From positions 1 to 9,156 of the forward strand of contig DFDT01000167.1 in assembly GCA_002368865.1 (NCBI GenBank): a stretch of 9,156 nt of DNA, written 5' to 3'. The stretch comes from Lachnospiraceae bacterium UBA3821 (GTDB taxonomy: Bacteria; Bacillota; Clostridia; Lachnospirales; Lachnospiraceae). The translations under genes were made by a program, and so were the position numbers. The notes under the pieces are model-generated. The model was not told where the DNA came from, did not search any database, and was given only the letters and a program-made list of their open reading frames with translations. Of the stretch, positions 6,044-9,156 are shown piece by piece. Positions within the stretch are counted from its first letter, which is position 1. Each line of letters begins with the position of its first letter.

Positions 6044-8137
6044 ATGAAGGTTTACACAACTGAAAAAATCCGAAATGTGGTCTTGCTGGGACACGGCGGC
6101 AGTGGTAAGACAAGTCTTGCGGAGGCTATGGCTTATCTGTCCGGCATCACCTCCCGCATGGGGAAGGTGACTGACGGGAACACTGTCAGCGATTACGGAA
6201 AAGAGGAGCAGAAGCGCCAGTTTTCCATCAGCACATCCGTGATTCCGATCGAATGGGAAGGGTACAAGATCAACATTATCGATACACCCGGTTACTTTGA
6301 TTTCGTAGGCGAGGTAGAGGAAGCCATGAGCGCAGCGGGGGCGGCGATCATCGTGGTGAACGGCAAGTCCGGTATCGAAGTGGGCACGCAGAAGGCGTGG
6401 GAGTTGTGTGAAAAATATAAGATTCCCCGTTTTATCTATGTTTCCAACATGGATGTGGATAATGCTTCATTCCGTCAGGTTGTGGAGGATATGACGAACC
6501 TTTACGGCAAAAAGATGGCTCCGTTCCATCTGCCAATCCGTGAGGACGAGAAGTTCGTGGGATACATAAATGTCATTACCGAGACCGGTAACAGATGGCA
6601 GGGCAAGGAAGTGGTGCCCTGTGAGGTGCCTGAGTATAATAAGCCGAATCTGCAGATCTGCAGGGATACGTTGATGGAGGCGGTTGCTGAGACCAGTGAG
6701 GAAATGATGGAGCGTTACTTCGGGGGAGAGACTTTCTCGGAGGCGGAGATCCGTGCAGCGCTGCGTACCGATGTGTGCGACTGCAGTATCGTGCCTATGA
6801 CGATGGGATCCAATGTGCTCTGTCAGGGCGTTTATACCCTGTTGGATGATATCATCAAGTATATGCCGAGTCCGGAGAACAGAGAAGTGGCCGGTATCAA
6901 CATGAAGACCAATGAGATCTATCATGCGGACTATGATTTCTCCAAGGCGAAATCCGCCTATATCTGGAAAACCATTGTGGATCCGTTTATCGGCAAGTAT
7001 TCCCTGATCAAGGTGAATTCCGGCGTGCTGAAGACCGATGATCTGATCTACAATGTGGATAAGGATATCGAGGAAAAGATTGGTAAGCTCTATGTGCTTC
7101 AGGGAAATAAGCCTATCGAAGTGCCGGAGCTTCACGCAGGTGATATCGGAGCTCTGGCGAAGTTAAGCGGTGCCCGCACCGGCAACAGCCTGTCTACCAA
7201 GAATCTGACCATTAAGTACGGTAAGACGGAGATTTCCACGCCGTATACCTATATGCGTTACAAGCCTAAGAATAAGGCGGATGTGGATAAGATCGCACAG
7301 GCTCTCCAGAAGATCGGGCACGAGGATCAGACCATGAAGGTGGTCAATGATGCGGAGAATCGCCAGATGCTTCTGTACGGAATGGGCGACCAGCATCTGG
7401 ATATCATTGTCAGCAAGCTGTTGAATGAATATAAGGTGGAAGTGGAACTGACCACGCCGAAGATCGCATACAAGGAGACGATCAAGAAGACTTCTGATGT
7501 GGAGTACAAGTACAAGAAGCAGTCCGGTGGACACGGACAGTACGGTCATGTCAAGATGCGTTTCTCCCCTTCAAACGACCTGGAGACTCCTTATGTGTTT
7601 GAACAGGAAGTGGTAGGTGGTGCGGTGCCGAAGAACTTCTTCCCGGCAGTGGAGAAGGGCCTGCAGGATTCTGTACAAAAGGGTCCTATGGCGGCTTATC
7701 CGGTGGTCGGCGTGAAGGCGGTACTCTACGATGGATCCTACCATCCGGTGGACTCCTCTGAGCTTGCGTTCAAGATGGCTACCATTCAGGCGTTTAAGAA
7801 AGGATTTATGGAGGCACATCCGGTGCTCCTGGAGCCTATTGCTTCCCTGAAGGTTACGGTTCCTGATGCATACACCGGAGATATCATGAGCGATCTGAAT
7901 AAGCGCCGCGGCAGAGTGCTTGGTATGAATCCGGCAGCCGGCGGATTGCAGATCATTGAGGCGGATATTCCAATGAGCGGCCTGTTCGGGTACTGTACGG
8001 ATCTTCGGTCCATGACCGGTGGACGCGGCGAATACGCATATGAGTTTGCAAGATATGAGCAGGCACCTTCGGACGTACAGGAGAAGGAAGTGGCTGCGAG
8101 AGCGGCAAAGGTTGCCGAGAACAATGTGGACGAGTAA
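6044..8137 (+). CDS. Elongation factor G-like GTPase (divergent EF-G paralogue)
   Basis: A 697-residue protein with the complete EF-G domain order: GTPase domain (about 1-275), beta-barrel domain II (about 300-395), domain III (about 400-470), domain IV (about 475-600, with QSGGHGQYGHV at 493-503) and the C-terminal domain V (about 600-680, LLEPIASLKVTVPDAYTGDIM onward, in split segments). The P-loop GHGGSGKT (16-23) is intact. Other GTPase motifs depart from EF-G: DTPGYFDF carries Tyr84 where EF-G has the catalytic His, NKMD is replaced by SNMD (134-137), and the SA(K/L) region reads MGSN (254-257). These are traits of the secondary EF-G-like group (FusA2 type), so this is unlikely to be the main translocation factor. 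It is not a tetracycline ribosomal-protection protein by its N-terminus. GGAGGGTGA (6032-6040) gives a strong start. Its exact role is unknown. Confidence 0.92.
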   Translation: MKVYTTEKIRNVVLLGHGGSGKTSLAEAMAYLSGITSRMGKVTDGNTVSDYGKEEQKRQFSISTSVIPIEWEGYKINIIDTPGYFDFVGEVEEAMSAAGAAIIVVNGKSGIEVGTQKAWELCEKYKIPRFIYVSNMDVDNASFRQVVEDMTNLYGKKMAPFHLPIREDEKFVGYINVITETGNRWQGKEVVPCEVPEYNKPNLQICRDTLMEAVAETSEEMMERYFGGETFSEAEIRAALRTDVCDCSIVPMTMGSNVLCQGVYTLLDDIIKYMPSPENREVAGINMKTNEIYHADYDFSKAKSAYIWKTIVDPFIGKYSLIKVNSGVLKTDDLIYNVDKDIEEKIGKLYVLQGNKPIEVPELHAGDIGALAKLSGARTGNSLSTKNLTIKYGKTEISTPYTYMRYKPKNKADVDKIAQALQKIGHEDQTMKVVNDAENRQMLLYGMGDQHLDIIVSKLLNEYKVEVELTTPKIAYKETIKKTSDVEYKYKKQSGGHGQYGHVKMRFSPSNDLETPYVFEQEVVGGAVPKNFFPAVEKGLQDSVQKGPMAAYPVVGVKAVLYDGSYHPVDSSELAFKMATIQAFKKGFMEAHPVLLEPIASLKVTVPDAYTGDIMSDLNKRRGRVLGMNPAAGGLQIIEADIPMSGLFGYCTDLRSMTGGRGEYAYEFARYEQAPSDVQEKEVAARAAKVAENNVDE

Positions 8138-8193
8138 CAGGAAATTTAGATTTGAAAATAGGACTATAAAAAAGATGTAAGTGAGGCGAAAAA

Positions 8194-8853
8194 ATGGCTG
8201 GTGTATTAAAAATTCAAGATTTTTGTGATTTGAAAAAATTTGAGGAGATTATGGGGAATTGGGCGAAGAGTACGGGTCTGGCTGCTGTCGCCGTGGATGC
8301 GGACGGAAGAACCTTCTGTGAATGCTGTAGCGGCAGTAAGCCTGCGAAGGGAATTTCGGTAAACAGTCTCCAGAACCTTTTCGAGATACCGATCACGCTG
8401 GAAGACGGTACCGAGCTTGGAACTGTAAAAGGAGGAATCATGGGGGCGGATGATTCAGATGATGCGAAAGCCCGGTTTGGCAGAGGGACACAGATGGATG
8501 CACCCGCCAATTTGCTGGGGGATGTGATCAATCTGTTTGTACGCACCAGCTATTTCTCCAATGTGAACAGCGTTCTGCTGCAGGAGCTGAAAGCGGGAAT
8601 CGCGGAAGCTACGGCTGAGATCGATGTTGCAAACGAGAACACCAAAAAGATTTCCGGTTACAGCAGCAGACAGCGAATCCTTGCACTCAATGCATCCATT
8701 GAGGCGGCCAGAGCGGGCGATGCGGGAAGAGGCTTTGCTGTTGTGGCAAATGAGGTGCAGAATCTGGCGAAGGGCATGGATGTGGCGAGCACGGAGATTG
8801 TGACTTCGCTGGAGAAGGTGGCCAAGACAATCCACAGTCTGAACCGTGAATAA
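8194..8853 (+). CDS. Small soluble chemoreceptor-like protein (reduced PocR-like domain plus MCP signalling tip)
   Basis: A 219-residue protein with no transmembrane segment. Residues 1-85 resemble a shortened PocR-type ligand-binding domain: LKKFEEIMGNWAKSTGLAAV then VDADG, and later IPITLEDGTELGTVKGG, which matches the PocR 'PI-G-LG-V-GG' end. The middle of that domain seems missing, although a Cys cluster (Cys42, Cys44, Cys45) remains. Residues 159-192 form an excellent MCP hairpin tip (RILALNASIEAARAG, GRGFAVVANEVQNLA), the part that contacts CheA and CheW. The flanking helices are only about 40 and 27 residues, so the methylation regions of a normal receptor are absent. GTGAGG (8181-8186) lies seven bases before ATG 8194. 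It follows the EF-G-like gene after 56 bp without a terminator, so it may be co-transcribed. Ligand and partner are unknown. Confidence 0.85.
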   Translation: MAGVLKIQDFCDLKKFEEIMGNWAKSTGLAAVAVDADGRTFCECCSGSKPAKGISVNSLQNLFEIPITLEDGTELGTVKGGIMGADDSDDAKARFGRGTQMDAPANLLGDVINLFVRTSYFSNVNSVLLQELKAGIAEATAEIDVANENTKKISGYSSRQRILALNASIEAARAGDAGRGFAVVANEVQNLAKGMDVASTEIVTSLEKVAKTIHSLNRE

Positions 8854-8895
8854 AATGCTTGAAACATTGACAGAAGAAGATCCAATACAGGAATA

Positions 8896-8930
8896 AATCC
8901 CTGGCATAGCAGATATGTCAGGGATTCTTT
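8896..8930 (+). terminator. Rho-independent terminator after the chemoreceptor-like gene
   Basis: The arms 8896-8908 and 8914-8926 pair over 13 bp with a single G-T wobble (8904/8918), around a 5-nt GCAGA loop. The core AATCCCTG/CAGGGATT is perfect. The tail ATTCTTTCTG is only moderately T-rich, so termination may be incomplete. It separates the EF-G-like/chemoreceptor unit from leuS. Confidence 0.7.
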
Positions 8931-8938
8931 CTGCATAC

Positions 8939-8967
8939 TTGACAATATTTGTAAAAATGTCTAAAAT
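8939..8967 (+). promoter_or_regulatory. leuS promoter, near consensus
   Basis: A perfect TTGACA (-35, 8939-8944) and TAAAAT (-10, 8962-8967) are exactly 17 bases apart, directly after the upstream terminator. Transcription should begin near 8974, leaving a leader of about 40 nt. That is too short for a T-box riboswitch, and no T-box consensus is visible in 8854-9014. Confidence 0.8.
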
Positions 8968-9014
8968 GAAAAATACGTTTGGTATCAATTATCTAAGAAA
9001 AGAGGATACAAAGA

Positions 9015-9156
9015 ATGGCAGTACCTTATAATCACCACGAAGTAGAACAAAAATGGCAGAAAGTCTGGGATGACGAGAAGGCGTTTAAGACTTCCAACGA
9101 TTATTCCAAGCCTAAATATTATGCTTTGGTAGAATTCCCTTATCCTTCGGGACAGG
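9015..9156 (+). CDS. leuS: Leucyl-tRNA synthetase, 3'-truncated by the window edge
   Basis: Only the first 47 codons are present. The peptide begins [18 protein letters not shown] and reaches [13 protein letters not shown], the start of the class I synthetase active site. In LeuS this motif continues to the HIGH-like signature (GLHVGH), which would fall just beyond the window. LeuS charges tRNA-Leu with leucine in the cytosol. AGAGG at 9001-9005 lies nine bases before ATG 9015. A near-consensus promoter precedes it, and it is transcribed separately from the upstream genes. The motif and the N-terminal WQK pattern make this a confident call despite the short length. Confidence 0.93.
   Translation, partial: MAVPYNHHEVEQKWQKVWDDEKAFKTSNDYSKPKYYALVEFPYPSGQ

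Noticed and set aside
6467..7135. A 222-codon open frame on the minus strand inside the EF-G-like gene
   Set aside because: It is an antisense shadow: rich in His, Ile and Leu, with no known motif, while the plus-strand frame is an unambiguous GTPase.
6044..8137. Possible tetracycline ribosomal-protection protein (TetM-like)
   Set aside because: The N-terminus lacks the AHVDAGKTT-type P-loop of that family, and the domain IV motif GGHGQYGHV and overall pattern fit EF-G paralogues better.
8854..9014. T-box or other riboswitch before leuS
   Set aside because: The only strong structure is a simple 13-bp hairpin located before the promoter; no T-box consensus is present.

Overview
The window looks like a chromosomal segment from a Gram-positive Clostridia bacterium, most likely of the family Lachnospiraceae. 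This is inferred from strong GGAGG-type ribosome binding sites, sigma-A style promoters, moderate GC content, and the mix of M18 aminopeptidase, PilZ, VanZ-like and EF-G-like proteins. I could not run a search, so the genus is not assigned. Most of the window is housekeeping or conserved accessory sequence. I see no insertion sequence, CRISPR array, tRNA or rRNA.

Region by region: (a) 1-1191 holds a 5'-truncated gene (DUF2262-like) overlapping a second small hypothetical gene (possibly DUF4304-like). They look like the 3' end of a cassette of small cytosolic proteins, possibly immunity proteins, and end at a probable terminator. (b) 1299-3804 is a two-gene operon, an M18 metalloaminopeptidase and queA (queuosine tRNA modification). 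(c) 3864-4740 is a PilZ (c-di-GMP receptor) gene overlapping a VanZ-like membrane protein gene, behind its own promoter. (d) 4693-5805 on the minus strand is tyrA (prephenate dehydrogenase with a C-terminal ACT domain), whose 3' end overlaps the VanZ-like gene by 48 bp. (e) 5806-6043 is an AT-rich divergent control region with a convincing tyrA promoter and a weaker one for the next gene. (f) 6044-8137 is a divergent EF-G paralogue with altered GTPase motifs, followed after 56 bp by a very small soluble chemoreceptor-like protein (8194-8853). (g) 8896-9014 holds a terminator hairpin and then a near-consensus promoter driving leuS, which begins at 9015 and runs off the right edge.

The genes do not form one pathway. 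Themes are translation (EF-G-like, QueA, LeuS), amino-acid metabolism (TyrA, M18 peptidase) and signalling (PilZ, chemoreceptor-like). The parts most worth a second look are the EF-G-like protein with Tyr in place of the catalytic His and a degenerate NKxD motif, the shrunken PocR-like/MCP-tip protein next to it, the overlapping PilZ-VanZ pair, and the convergent coding overlap of the VanZ-like gene with tyrA. I found no clear evidence of a wholly new multi-gene system.
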